Of a stretch of 64,000 bases of DNA, positions 45,555-53,757 are shown in pieces. Position 1 is the first letter of the stretch. Each line of letters opens with the position of its first letter. This DNA is from Runella limosa DSM 17973 (lineage in GTDB: Bacteria; Bacteroidota; Bacteroidia; Cytophagales; Spirosomataceae): contig NZ_AXVJ01000042.1 of assembly GCF_000482465.1 (NCBI RefSeq), positions 62,001 to 126,000 on the forward strand, read 5' to 3'. The notes under the pieces were generated by a model that did not search any database, was not told the DNA's origin, and worked only from the letters and a program-made list of their open reading frames with translations. Made by a program: the position numbers and the translations under genes.

Positions 45555-46032
45555 GGCGGCCAATCAGCGCGGTGATTTTTTCCAAGCCTTTGGCGTCCAC
45601 TTCTGAAAAATCATTGAGTTGATCGCTGTCAACATCAAGCACCATCGCTACTTCGCCGTTCACATCAAAAACGGGTAAAACAATTTCTGATTTTGAGGCC
45701 GAACTGCACGCAATGTGCCCAGGGAATTCTTCTACGTTGGGTACAATGATGGTTTCGCGGCGGGTATAACAAGCACCACAAACGCCTCGATGATACTGGA
45801 TGCGGGTGCAAGCAATCGGGCCTTGGAAAGGGCCAAGTACCAGTTGCCCGTTTTTAGAGATATAAAACCCTACCCAAAAAAATTGAAATGCTTCTTTGAG
45901 CGCTGCCGCAATATTGGCAAGGTTGGCAATGAGGTCAGTTTCTCCTTCCACAAGGGCTTCAATTTGTGGATAAAGGTGCTCATAAATAAGAGCGCGGTCG
46001 GTTGTTTGCGGAAGATGAAGTGTTTCGGCCAT
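45532..46032 (-). CDS. Free methionine-(R)-sulfoxide reductase (GAF-domain fRMsr)
   Basis: 166 residues, a single GAF domain. The three characteristic cysteines are in GPIACTRIQYHRGVCGACYT and the following RETIIVPNVEEFPGHIACSS, with KSEIVLPVFDVNGEVAMVLD. The enzyme reduces free Met-R-sulfoxide in the cytoplasm, using Cys in GRGVCG as nucleophile by family knowledge. Start ATG gives MAETLHLPQTTDRALIYEHL. Its 3' end overlaps the GT9 gene tail by 23 bases. Confidence 0.92.
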   Translation of the reverse strand: MAETLHLPQTTDRALIYEHLYPQIEALVEGETDLIANLANIAAALKEAFQFFWVGFYISKNGQLVLGPFQGPIACTRIQYHRGVCGACYTRRETIIVPNVEEFPGHIACSSASKSEIVLPVFDVNGEVAMVLDVDSDQLNDFSEVDAKGLEKITALIGRLMAAAVV

Positions 46033-46209
46033 AAATGTTGTAGTAGGAAATGTGTTTTACCAGTTTATTATAGTCTTGATAGGATTTGCTAATTTTACAG
46101 TGCCATAATGGAAGGGGTTGTTGGCTTTGGTTGTTTTGTTTCCTAGGAACATCGCCAATTTAATCCTTGTTCCTGCGTTTTTGTCATGAATGAATAAAAA
46201 AATAGCGCA

Positions 46210-46452
46210 ATGAAAATACTTTTTAATATCATCCTCATCTTCATTATGTTGGTGGCTTTTGTCCCCGCGTTTCGCCGCTTTATGTTTTGGTTGTTGGTGG
46301 GGCGTCAGTTGGTCAAAGAACAACGTAAAAATACCCCAACGGCCCAACAACGTCGTGAGGGAGAGATTAGGGTAGAGAAAAAACCTTCAAATTCGGACAC
46401 ATCGCGTTTCGACGGCGGTGAATATGTGGACTACGAGGAAGTGAAAGACTAA
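46210..46452 (+). CDS. DUF4834 small membrane protein
   Basis: 80 residues. One membrane helix at the N-terminus (ILFNIILIFIMLVAFVPAF, then RRFMFWLLVG) and a charged tail ending GEYVDYEEVKD, the DUF4834 ending. Function unknown. 19 bases separate it from the VWA gene, so both are likely one operon. The 177 bases before it include TTTG and AT-rich sequence without a convincing promoter. Confidence 0.85.
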   Translation: MKILFNIILIFIMLVAFVPAFRRFMFWLLVGRQLVKEQRKNTPTAQQRREGEIRVEKKPSNSDTSRFDGGEYVDYEEVKD

Positions 46453-46471
46453 CCCTTTCTTTGGATATATT

Positions 46472-47500
46472 ATGTGGGACTGGCTTTCTTTGGAGTGGTT
46501 TACGTTGGCAAAACTACGCGCATTTTCGTGGACACATCCGTACTATTTGTACGGTATTTTGGCCATTCCCGTGGCATTTTGGCTACGAAATGTGTTTCAT
46601 GCAGGGGCGGTTCAGCGGCTGGGAATCACATTTGTCGATAAAGATGCGCCCAGAAGCTGGTCGGTGGCGCTGCGATATTTGTTCCCTTTGACGGGTTTTC
46701 TTGCCCTAAGTTGTTTGCTGATAGCACTTGCGCGTCCACAATTAATCAACACTTTGACCGAACGAGATGCCGAAGTGATAGACATCATGCTGGCTTTGGA
46801 TATTTCGGATTCGATGTTAGAAAAAGACTTGCCCCCCAACCGCTTGGCATCGGCCAAAAGCGTTGCCAAATCGTTTATTGGCGGTCGTTTACAAGACCGG
46901 GTGGGGTTGGTGGTGTTTGCGGGAGAAGCATTTACGCTTTGTCCGCTTACCAATGACTACGAACTGATTTATGGTTTTTTGGAGGAAGTCGATCACCGCA
47001 TGATTACGGTGGCTGGAACGGCCGTGGGGAGTGCTTTGGCGGTTTGTATCAACCGATTGCGGGAAAGTCTGGCGAAGTCAAAAGTTGTTATTTTATTGAG
47101 CGACGGCGAAAACACCGCAGGGAATCTTGACCCGACCACCGCCGCGCAACTTGCCAAAGCCTTTGGCATACGGGTTTATACCATTGCCGTTGGTAAACCA
47201 TTTATTAGCAGAGCTGTACGCGATTCTGTAGGAACAAAGCTGGTGCATTCGGTAGCCGACGAAGGTACGCTCAAAACCATTTCTTCTACCACCAATGGCC
47301 ATTTCTATCGAGCTACCGACAATACCACGCTTGCACAAGTGTTTCGCCAAATTGACCGACTGGAACGAGTCAATGTTAAAAATCGGCGTTACCAAGAAGT
47401 CAAAGATTATTACCGAATTTACCTTAACTGGGCGATTACCTTTTTGTTAGGCTTACTGCTGCTCAAGGCCACTTTCGTCGCCAACGTCTTGGAAGATTAA
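46472..47500 (+). CDS. VWA-domain membrane protein, BatA-like
   Basis: 342 residues. Membrane segments at about 28-45 and 65-85 precede a von Willebrand A domain with the MIDAS DISDSMLEKDLPPNR, then LQDRVGLVVFAGEAFTLCP, AGTAVGSALAVC and LLSDGENTAG. A last membrane segment (AITFLLGLLLLKATF) lies at the end. This order matches BatA of the aerotolerance operon in Bacteroidota. The rest of that operon (MoxR, BatB-E) is absent here, so the gene stands alone with DUF4834. Its 3' end overlaps the subtilase gene by 4 bases. Confidence 0.88.
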   Translation: MWDWLSLEWFTLAKLRAFSWTHPYYLYGILAIPVAFWLRNVFHAGAVQRLGITFVDKDAPRSWSVALRYLFPLTGFLALSCLLIALARPQLINTLTERDAEVIDIMLALDISDSMLEKDLPPNRLASAKSVAKSFIGGRLQDRVGLVVFAGEAFTLCPLTNDYELIYGFLEEVDHRMITVAGTAVGSALAVCINRLRESLAKSKVVILLSDGENTAGNLDPTTAAQLAKAFGIRVYTIAVGKPFISRAVRDSVGTKLVHSVADEGTLKTISSTTNGHFYRATDNTTLAQVFRQIDRLERVNVKNRRYQEVKDYYRIYLNWAITFLLGLLLLKATFVANVLED

Positions 47501-48690
47501 TTGTCCACCACCGCTACTGCCACTTGCGTTTTGCCCGCCCTGGCAATGGGGTCAGCCGTGCCGTCGGGGTCGTTGGTGGCCGTACCCGATGTCGGGATAT
47601 TTACTCCTTTGATTAAAAGTAAACCCGCCACGTGCGGTGCCGCCATGGAAGTGCCCGAGAGAATGGCATAACGGCCATTGGAATAGGTGGAAAGAATACG
47701 AACCCCGTAGGCGGCGACATCCACGGCGTCGTTGCCATAATTGGAAAAGCTCGCAAAACGTCCCGTACTATCTACCGCTGATACCGTGAAAATATTGCTG
47801 TGATTAAGTCTCGCGGGCGAGAAACCGCTGGCAAGCTTGGCGTCGTTTCCTGCGGCAATGGAAAACAAAATTCCCAAATTTGCGGCAGCCTGCACTTCAC
47901 GGTCGAGGGTGGTTGAAATACCCTCTAATCCCAAACTCATATTGACGACGTCGCCTGCCTTGCCATTTTGACGGATGTAAGAAAGTGCCGAAATTACGCT
48001 CGACAGTCGCCCTTCGCCTAACTGGTCTAGTACTTTGAGCGCCACTATTTTGGCGCCCGACGCAACGCCCATTACGCCTAAGGTGTTGTTTTTTGCCCCA
48101 ATAATACCCGCTACGTGGGTGCCATGGCCGTTGTTATCTTCGGCAGTAGTGATGCCGCTGATGAACGATTGACTGCGTTGGGTGTCGATATTGAGGTCAG
48201 GATGGTCGAGGTCAACGCCCGTATCAATGACCCAGACGGTTTTGTCTTGGAAGTTCTCTCCATTGCCATACCCTGTTTTTCTGACGTTCCAAGTAACAGA
48301 GGTCGAACTTACTACTTCTAAACAAGAACATAAGCCGATTTTTCGGTCGGGCTCAACGAGCTCTATGCTAGGGTCAGTTTGGAGGGAATGAAGTTCCGTT
48401 GGGGTGAGGCTGGCAAAAAAACCTTCGCGGTGTCCTTTGAAGGTGGTACGAATAGCTTTTGAGGAAAGGTTGTATTGCTGCCGCAGTTGGTCAGAAACGG
48501 CGGCTATTCGGGCAGTAGTTCTGGACGTGCTGGAAACCTCTTTGAGCGTAATGATGTATTCACCATCAATAATATCGCCGCTGGTGGCGGAAGCAGTCAC
48601 GAGGCAATCAGCCGAGGGGGCCGTTGATGTAATTTCACGCTGACAGCTTGCAAGCCCTACCAAAGTCAGGAGTACGGTTACTTTTTTCAT
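47497..48690 (-). CDS. Subtilisin-family (S8) peptidase, lipoprotein
   Basis: 397 residues. Lipobox LASC follows a short signal (MKKVTVLLTLVGLASC). An I9-type propeptide region lies about residues 38-115 (GEYIITLKEVSSTSRTTARI). The catalytic triad is D156 in VIDTGVDLDHPD, H192 in GHGTHVAG and S348 in GTSMAAPHVAG, plus the oxyanion Asn in AAGNDA. The product would act at the cell surface or in the periplasm. A serpin with an inhibitory loop is encoded at 740-1972; whether they interact is unknown. Confidence 0.94.
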   Translation of the reverse strand: MKKVTVLLTLVGLASCQREITSTAPSADCLVTASATSGDIIDGEYIITLKEVSSTSRTTARIAAVSDQLRQQYNLSSKAIRTTFKGHREGFFASLTPTELHSLQTDPSIELVEPDRKIGLCSCLEVVSSTSVTWNVRKTGYGNGENFQDKTVWVIDTGVDLDHPDLNIDTQRSQSFISGITTAEDNNGHGTHVAGIIGAKNNTLGVMGVASGAKIVALKVLDQLGEGRLSSVISALSYIRQNGKAGDVVNMSLGLEGISTTLDREVQAAANLGILFSIAAGNDAKLASGFSPARLNHSNIFTVSAVDSTGRFASFSNYGNDAVDVAAYGVRILSTYSNGRYAILSGTSMAAPHVAGLLLIKGVNIPTSGTATNDPDGTADPIARAGKTQVAVAVVDN

Positions 48691-48826
48691 TTCGTGTTAA
48701 GACGGGTTGGTTAAGAAAAAAGTAAACGTAATGGGTCATAAAGAAGCGACGAAGAGGTGAATGAAGATTGGTAAATGGTTTGAAAATTAACGCAGTTGTC
48801 CCTCAAAAATTGTTGTATAAACAAAA

Positions 48827-48860
48827 AGCGGCAGCACTTCGATGAAGAAATGCTGCCGCT
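48827..48860 (-). terminator. Terminator after the OmpH gene
   Basis: AGCGGCAGCA at 48827-48836 pairs with 48851-48860, with an inner stem CTTC/GAAG. On the minus strand TTTTTGTTT follows. It is 20 bases past the stop codon of the Skp-like gene. The rest of 48691-48826 is featureless. Confidence 0.9.
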
Positions 48861-48879
48861 GTTGAAGCCTAAGACGTGC

Positions 48880-49488
48880 TTATTTTTTAGCTTTAGCTGC
48901 GTCTTTTTCTTTGTATTCTTTGTTAAGTCCTTCTACGATTTTCTTGGTTACGTCAAGGCTGGCATCGGCAAACAAAATACCGCCACCTTTGCTGTAGCCC
49001 AATACAAACTCATAGCCACTTTCTTTGTTGTATTTTTTGATGTAATCGAAGATGTTGGTATAAAACTCTTCTGTTTTCTTCAAACGTTCTTCTTCCAACT
49101 TACGAAGTTGCTCATCGCGGTATTTGGTAATGTCTTGCTCTTCTTTACCTAACTGCGCTTGCGCTGCTTGTGCTTGATCTTGCGAAAGAGCTCCTTGTTG
49201 GGCACGTTGTTGGAAGAAAGCCACTTTATTTTGGAACGTGCGTCCTTTGTTAGCTAGGTCGTTTTCCAACTGAAAGCCTTTACTTTCAAACTCTTTTTGA
49301 AAGTCTTTGTAATAATCATAGTTTTTGAGAAGCGAATCAGCTTGCACATAAACGATTTTTTTGCCTTTTGCGGCATCAGGAGTGCTGCTGCTATCTCCCC
49401 CCGAAGAGTGATGTTGGAAGTGTTGGTATCCCAAAAAAACGACGGCCAAAGTCAAAACTGCATTCCAAATAAGTAGTCCGTTTTTCAC
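48880..49488 (-). CDS. OmpH/Skp-family periplasmic chaperone-like protein
   Basis: 202 residues. It has a signal-anchor-like start (GLLIWNAVLTLAVVFLGYQH) and then the Skp-type region: KIVYVQADSLLKNYDYYKDF, a long charged coiled coil (FESKGFQLENDLANKGRTFQ, then KLEEERLKKTEEFYTNIFDY) and YEFVLGYSKGGGILFADASL. Skp chaperones bind outer-membrane proteins in the periplasm. The start codon is GTG at 49488. It stands alone with its own terminator. Confidence 0.88.
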   Translation of the reverse strand: MKNGLLIWNAVLTLAVVFLGYQHFQHHSSGGDSSSTPDAAKGKKIVYVQADSLLKNYDYYKDFQKEFESKGFQLENDLANKGRTFQNKVAFFQQRAQQGALSQDQAQAAQAQLGKEEQDITKYRDEQLRKLEEERLKKTEEFYTNIFDYIKKYNKESGYEFVLGYSKGGGILFADASLDVTKKIVEGLNKEYKEKDAAKAKK

Positions 49489-49640
49489 TGTAAAATTGTT
49501 TTAAAGTTTTTAAAAGTTGATCGTAAACAAGTCTCTTTCATAGTTAAATTTGTAAAGAGTTGATTTCCAAAAATTTACTTTAAAATGAAAGGAGATAGTT
49601 CCAATGGTGACAAAAATAGAAAAAACCATTCCCTTAAAAA

Positions 49641-49684
49641 AACTTTCGCTCACCAAAAGGACATTTGCCTTCGTGGTGAGCGAA
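49641..49684 (-). terminator. Terminator after the haloperoxidase-like gene
   Basis: TTCGCTCACCA at 49645-49655 pairs with TGGTGAGCGAA at 49674-49684 (11 bp, 18-base loop). On the minus strand AGTTTTTTT follows. It lies 22 bases after the stop at 49707. The remaining part of the gap to OmpH holds no other sign of a gene. Confidence 0.85.
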
Positions 49685-49706
49685 CAGACTGTATAGTAAG
49701 TGGTCG

Positions 49707-51095
49707 TTATTTTTTCCAAGCCAGGGCATTGATATATTGCCCTACTTTTTTACCTTCTTTCAGGCCAGTGTCGTTGTCTTGGAAGGTATGAATACCGCCA
49801 AGAAAGCGCGAATAGGCTGATTCAGAAGCGGCTTCTTGGAGCGATTTAAAACTACGGGCTTTAAAATCAACGTTTCGTTTGGTGTCTTTTACGCGTTTCA
49901 CGTGGGAGTCATCCACAAAGGCAAAGGAAGTTCCGAAAACACCTTCTAATGCTACAGCCGAAGCCGATGACTGCGTGGCATGGCCTGAGGCATAGCCAGG
50001 AAACGGTGGGGCTGGCCAGAACGGCACCCAACTTGGGTCGATAGCACGGCGCACAAAAGTATAAGGACGTTCGTTGTTGAACGCGTATTTACATTTCCAG
50101 CAAATGATAAAAGCGTCGGCTACAGCAATACCCGTGCGGGCAAAGGCTTCTGCGGCTTTGTCTAACTTAACGTTGCTCGTTTTAACCGCAATTTTTGCAA
50201 TATTATATGAGTGACCGGGAGGCGTAAATGTCTCGCTTGGGTCGTCGGCCCACCAGATTGAGATTTCTTTTTCGGTTTGGGTGAGGCTGATGTTTTTCTT
50301 GTAAACGTCGTAGTATTGTTGGAAATAAGGCGAGTTTACCTGCGTCGAAATTGTCAGAGGCGCTGGGGGTATTAATAGTCCGTTGGCCGCGATGAATGTA
50401 CGGTTTTGTCCCCAATACGGTAGCATCGGGATGGTGCGTCCGTTTTCGGTTGGCTGCCACGACCCTGGAAAAACAGGGACTTTGTAGGTGGCGGGGAAAT
50501 TGCGCGTAAATCCTTCGTGCCCACCGTCGCTTTTTGACCAGTCAAAAATGGCCTTTCCGATGGCGTATCCAAATGCTTCCGAACGCTCTACAATGGCTTG
50601 ACTGCTACCCGTAATGAGTTCATTACGAATGACTGTGCCGAGCGAATCAATTTTCTTTTTGGTAGCTTCGTTGGCAGTAGGCCAAAGGTTTTTGGCCATA
50701 TAAATTTGAGCTGCATTGGCGCTGGCTGCCCAGTTGTATTCTTGATTAGCTTCAGGGACGGGTAGGTCTGTTAAACCATTTAATTGCTTGACCAATGAAC
50801 GATTGTCCTTGATACCTGGCACAACAGCTTCGTACATGGCTACTCCTGCATACCCCAAGGCGCGTGCGGCTACAGGTGGCGTAAATCCAGTGCTATTTTG
50901 CGTAAGTGTCAAATCCATTTCGGCCCACTTGGTGGCTACGTCAGCACTGTAGGTTTCGGTTCCTTTTGAATTGGCAGTAGGTTCGACGGGATCTTGAGAA
51001 GCGTCGCGACAACTATATATCGTCAGAGCAACCAAAGCGGCAACCGCTGTGGGTAATTTTCTTCTGAGCGACTTAAAAAATAGACTATTTTTCAT
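49707..51095 (-). CDS. Vanadium-dependent haloperoxidase/PAP2-fold lipoprotein
   Basis: 462 residues. The N-terminus has a lipoprotein signal (VAALVALTIYSCRDASQDPV). The C-terminal half has the vanadate/phosphate-binding pattern: KYAFNNERPYTFVRRAIDPS, then PPFPGYASGHATQSSASAVA and SESAYSRFLGGIHTFQDNDT, equal to the K-x6-RP, PSGH-type and SRxxxGxHxxxD motifs of the PAP2/VHPO superfamily. It may be a haloperoxidase or an acid phosphatase; sequence alone does not decide. It stands alone with a terminator behind it. Confidence 0.9.
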   Translation of the reverse strand: MKNSLFFKSLRRKLPTAVAALVALTIYSCRDASQDPVEPTANSKGTETYSADVATKWAEMDLTLTQNSTGFTPPVAARALGYAGVAMYEAVVPGIKDNRSLVKQLNGLTDLPVPEANQEYNWAASANAAQIYMAKNLWPTANEATKKKIDSLGTVIRNELITGSSQAIVERSEAFGYAIGKAIFDWSKSDGGHEGFTRNFPATYKVPVFPGSWQPTENGRTIPMLPYWGQNRTFIAANGLLIPPAPLTISTQVNSPYFQQYYDVYKKNISLTQTEKEISIWWADDPSETFTPPGHSYNIAKIAVKTSNVKLDKAAEAFARTGIAVADAFIICWKCKYAFNNERPYTFVRRAIDPSWVPFWPAPPFPGYASGHATQSSASAVALEGVFGTSFAFVDDSHVKRVKDTKRNVDFKARSFKSLQEAASESAYSRFLGGIHTFQDNDTGLKEGKKVGQYINALAWKK

Positions 51096-51205
51096 ACTTA
51101 TTCGTCTTTGATAGGTAAGGCGTATAACGAAAAAGTGTATATCAAAAACAATGCCAAATGAAATAAACGTTTGGCAAAGAGGGTATTAAATAAAGTATCA
51201 GTTGT

Positions 51206-51697
51206 TTAGTGTACTAGTGGAAACGTGCCTTCTGCGTGTTTATACGCCATTTCGACGTAGTGAGCGGCACTTTCAAGAAGTTTTTTGGCATAGGTTTCGG
51301 GAAGTTGCTTGATGATTTTCCCTGGCGTACCTACAACCATCGAAAAATCAGGTATTTCCATGCCCTCAGTCACAAGGGCATGGGCGCCGATGATGCAAAA
51401 TTTTCCAATTTTGGCGTTGTTCAGAATCGTTGCTCGCATCCCAATCAACGAGCCATCGCCGACAATGGCACCGTGTACAATCGCTCCGTGCCCCACCGTG
51501 ACATCTTCACCAATGATGGTTGGAGAACCAAAATCCGCGTGAAGAACGGCCGTATCTTGGATGTTGCTACGGGCGCCGATGCTGATTTTTTCCACATCGG
51601 CACGAATCACCGCGCCGTACCAAACCGATGCCTCTTCGCCGAGGGTTACTTGGCCCATCACACAGGCAGTAGGAGCAATGAACGCAACGCGACTCAT
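51206..51697 (-). CDS. Gamma-carbonic-anhydrase-like hexapeptide protein
   Basis: 163 residues of left-handed beta-helix hexapeptide repeats (VTLGEEASVWYGAVIRADVE, ISIGARSNIQDTAVLHADFG, IGEDVTVGHGAIVHGAIVGD, SLIGMRATILNNAKIGKFCI) and a C-terminal helix. The metal-binding His residues of gamma-CAs are present in LHADF, VGHGAIVHG. Other family members act in thioester chemistry, so CO2 hydration is only probable. It starts 12 bases after glmM on the same strand, so it is probably transcribed with it. Confidence 0.88.
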   Translation of the reverse strand: MSRVAFIAPTACVMGQVTLGEEASVWYGAVIRADVEKISIGARSNIQDTAVLHADFGSPTIIGEDVTVGHGAIVHGAIVGDGSLIGMRATILNNAKIGKFCIIGAHALVTEGMEIPDFSMVVGTPGKIIKQLPETYAKKLLESAAHYVEMAYKHAEGTFPLVH

Positions 51698-51709
51698 GAG
51701 ATTGTCGAT

Positions 51710-53110
51710 TTATAAATGATTGGAAATGACTTCCTTAATATCATTGATGATTTTTTTGGCAAGGTGGTTGGCCGTAGATTCCGTTTCGGATTCAGAATAA
51801 ATCCGAATGATGGGCTCGGTATTAGATTTGCGCAAGTGAACCCACTCTTTGTCAAATTCAATCTTTACACCATCGATGGTATTAACGGGATTTTTGGCGT
51901 ATTTCTGGCTAATTTTTTCAAGCACCTTGTCCACGTTGATGTCAGGTGTGAGCTCGATTTTATTTTTAGAAATAAAATAATTGGGGTATGTACTTCTAAG
52001 AATAGAAATTGATTTCCCGAAATTAGCCAAGTGGGTTAGGAACAACGCAATCCCAACAAGGGCATCGCGGCCGCTGTGTAAAGCAGGATAAATAATTCCT
52101 CCGTTGCCTTCGCCACCGATGACGGCATTTTGCGCTTTCATCATTTCTACAACATTCACCTCCCCTACCGCAGCGGCAAAATACTGCGCTCCTGCCTTGA
52201 GCGTAATGTCACGGAGCGCACCCGTAGATGACAAGTTAGAAACCGTATTTCCGAGGGTATGCTTCAATACATAGTCGGCCACGGCGACGAGGGTATATTC
52301 TTCACCAAAGGGAGAACCATCTTCACAAATCAAAGCCAAACGATCGACGTCGGGGTCAACAACGATACCGAGGTCGTAGTGGCCGCGTTTGAGCTCGCTG
52401 CTGATTTCGATTAAATTTTCGGGAAGAGGCTCAGGGTTGTGGGCAAAGTTTCCCGTAGGCTCGCAGTTGATGAGTTTGATGTTTTCCTTTTTTACGCCCA
52501 AAGCTTCTAACAGCATTGGTACGGCAATCCCCCCCGTTGAGTTTACGGCATCGACTGCGATTTTGAAATCTTGCGTGGCAATGGCCTCTTTATCGACCAA
52601 TGGCAAGTCAAGAATCAACGCAATGTGTTTCTGAAAATAAGTGTTATCTGTTCGGTAGCTTCCTAATTTACGGACTTCGACAAAATCAAAATCTTCACTT
52701 TCGGCCAAAGCGAGTACATCGGCCCCGTCTTGACCCGAAATAAATTCACCCACACTGTTGAGGAGTTTGAGGGCATTCCATTGAATCGGATTGTGGCTTG
52801 CCGTGAGAATAATGCCCCCTGCGGCACTTTCGAGCGGTACGGCAATTTCTACCGTCGGGGTAGTTGAAAGTCCTAAGTCGATTACTTCAAACCCAATACC
52901 CTGAAGGGTAGAGGCCACAAGCTTAGAAACCATTTCGCCCGAAAGGCGTGCATCACGACCGATGACAATGCGTAAATTACTGGGCTGAGAGCGTTTGAGC
53001 CAAGTTCCAAAAGCTGCTGCAAACTTTACAACATCAATAGGCGTAAGCGAATCTCCCGTCTTACCTCCAATCGTACCACGAATACCCGAGATTGATTTTA
53101 TTAGAGCCAC
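51710..53110 (-). CDS. glmM: Phosphoglucosamine mutase
   Basis: 466 residues. It converts glucosamine-6-phosphate to glucosamine-1-phosphate for UDP-GlcNAc synthesis. The phosphoserine loop is TASHNPIQWNALKLL. The metal loop is VVDPDVDRLALICEDGS, and the sugar loop has GGEGNGGIIYPALHSGRDAL, the C-terminal phosphate site KSNTEPIIRIYSE. Start ATG gives MALIKSISGIRGTIGGKTGD. CAAAAGTA at 53145-53152 (TACTTTTG on its strand) may be the -7 box. Confidence 0.94.
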   Translation of the reverse strand: MALIKSISGIRGTIGGKTGDSLTPIDVVKFAAAFGTWLKRSQPSNLRIVIGRDARLSGEMVSKLVASTLQGIGFEVIDLGLSTTPTVEIAVPLESAAGGIILTASHNPIQWNALKLLNSVGEFISGQDGADVLALAESEDFDFVEVRKLGSYRTDNTYFQKHIALILDLPLVDKEAIATQDFKIAVDAVNSTGGIAVPMLLEALGVKKENIKLINCEPTGNFAHNPEPLPENLIEISSELKRGHYDLGIVVDPDVDRLALICEDGSPFGEEYTLVAVADYVLKHTLGNTVSNLSSTGALRDITLKAGAQYFAAAVGEVNVVEMMKAQNAVIGGEGNGGIIYPALHSGRDALVGIALFLTHLANFGKSISILRSTYPNYFISKNKIELTPDINVDKVLEKISQKYAKNPVNTIDGVKIEFDKEWVHLRKSNTEPIIRIYSESETESTANHLAKKIINDIKEVISNHL

Positions 53111-53249
53111 TTTATTTTATTTTTTTGCTGTCTTATGATGGGGTCAAAAGTAGTAATTTTTGGTCATAAACAGGTGCTTCTTGCAAAATCCAACGACTTT
53201 TACGAAGTTCGCCCTTTAATCTGTTTAACACTCTAATTTTTACAAGATT

Positions 53250-53699
53250 ATGCGTAAGTGGCTCTTTCTTGTGATTTTCTTCCTGATTTTAGGAGGAATT
53301 TTCTATTATGTGACATTTGGTTATTACAGCGACGGTACGCGCGTAGGCTCATTGGTAAAATTGAGCCGCAAAGGATACGTTTTTAAAACTTACGAAGGTC
53401 AGTTGATGGTAGGAGGAATGTCGGATGGAACGGGGACATTTAATTCTACCACTTGGGATTTTTCAGTGGATGGAGACAATGAAGCGGTGGTAAATGCCCT
53501 AAACGAGTCGCAGCGGACAGGGCAAAGGGTGTCGCTTCATTACGAAGAGAAGTTTTTTAAGCTTCCTTGGAATGGAGATACAGAGTATTTCGTCATTTCG
53601 GTGGAGTTAATTCCTGCCCCAAACGTTCCTCGACAGGTACTACCTACGCCGCAACCTGAACCACAAACGGCTCCTGTGGATACGACTAAAGCGATTTAA
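53250..53699 (+). CDS. Membrane-anchored protein, unknown (often misnamed)
   Basis: 149 residues. One N-terminal membrane helix (WLFLVIFFLILGGIFYYVTF) and a small beta-rich domain (GTRVGSLVKLSRKGYVFKTY, GQLMVGGMSDGTGTFNSTTW, VSLHYEEKFFKLPWNGDTEY), with a Pro/Gln-rich tail. Proteins of this type occur in many Bacteroidota, some under dehydrogenase names that the sequence does not support. Function unknown. A terminator follows at 53721. Confidence 0.75.
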   Translation: MRKWLFLVIFFLILGGIFYYVTFGYYSDGTRVGSLVKLSRKGYVFKTYEGQLMVGGMSDGTGTFNSTTWDFSVDGDNEAVVNALNESQRTGQRVSLHYEEKFFKLPWNGDTEYFVISVELIPAPNVPRQVLPTPQPEPQTAPVDTTKAI

Positions 53700-53720
53700 T
53701 TTATTGACCCAAAAAATACA

Positions 53721-53753
53721 TTGTCGAGGCATCAGCGCTTCGACAATTTTTTT
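53721..53753 (+). terminator. Intrinsic terminator between the small membrane gene and the GT-C-like gene
   Basis: TTGTCGAGGC at 53721-53730 pairs with 53737-53746 (one G-T pair), followed by a run of seven T. It ends 5 bases before the ATG at 53758. This argues against the longer start at 53704 for the next gene. Confidence 0.85.
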
Positions 53754-53757
53754 CTAT

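Noticed and set aside
49585-49791. ORF of 68 codons in the gap between OmpH and the haloperoxidase-like gene
   Set aside because: It includes the terminator hairpin at 49645-49684 and runs into the end of the convergent gene; no family features.
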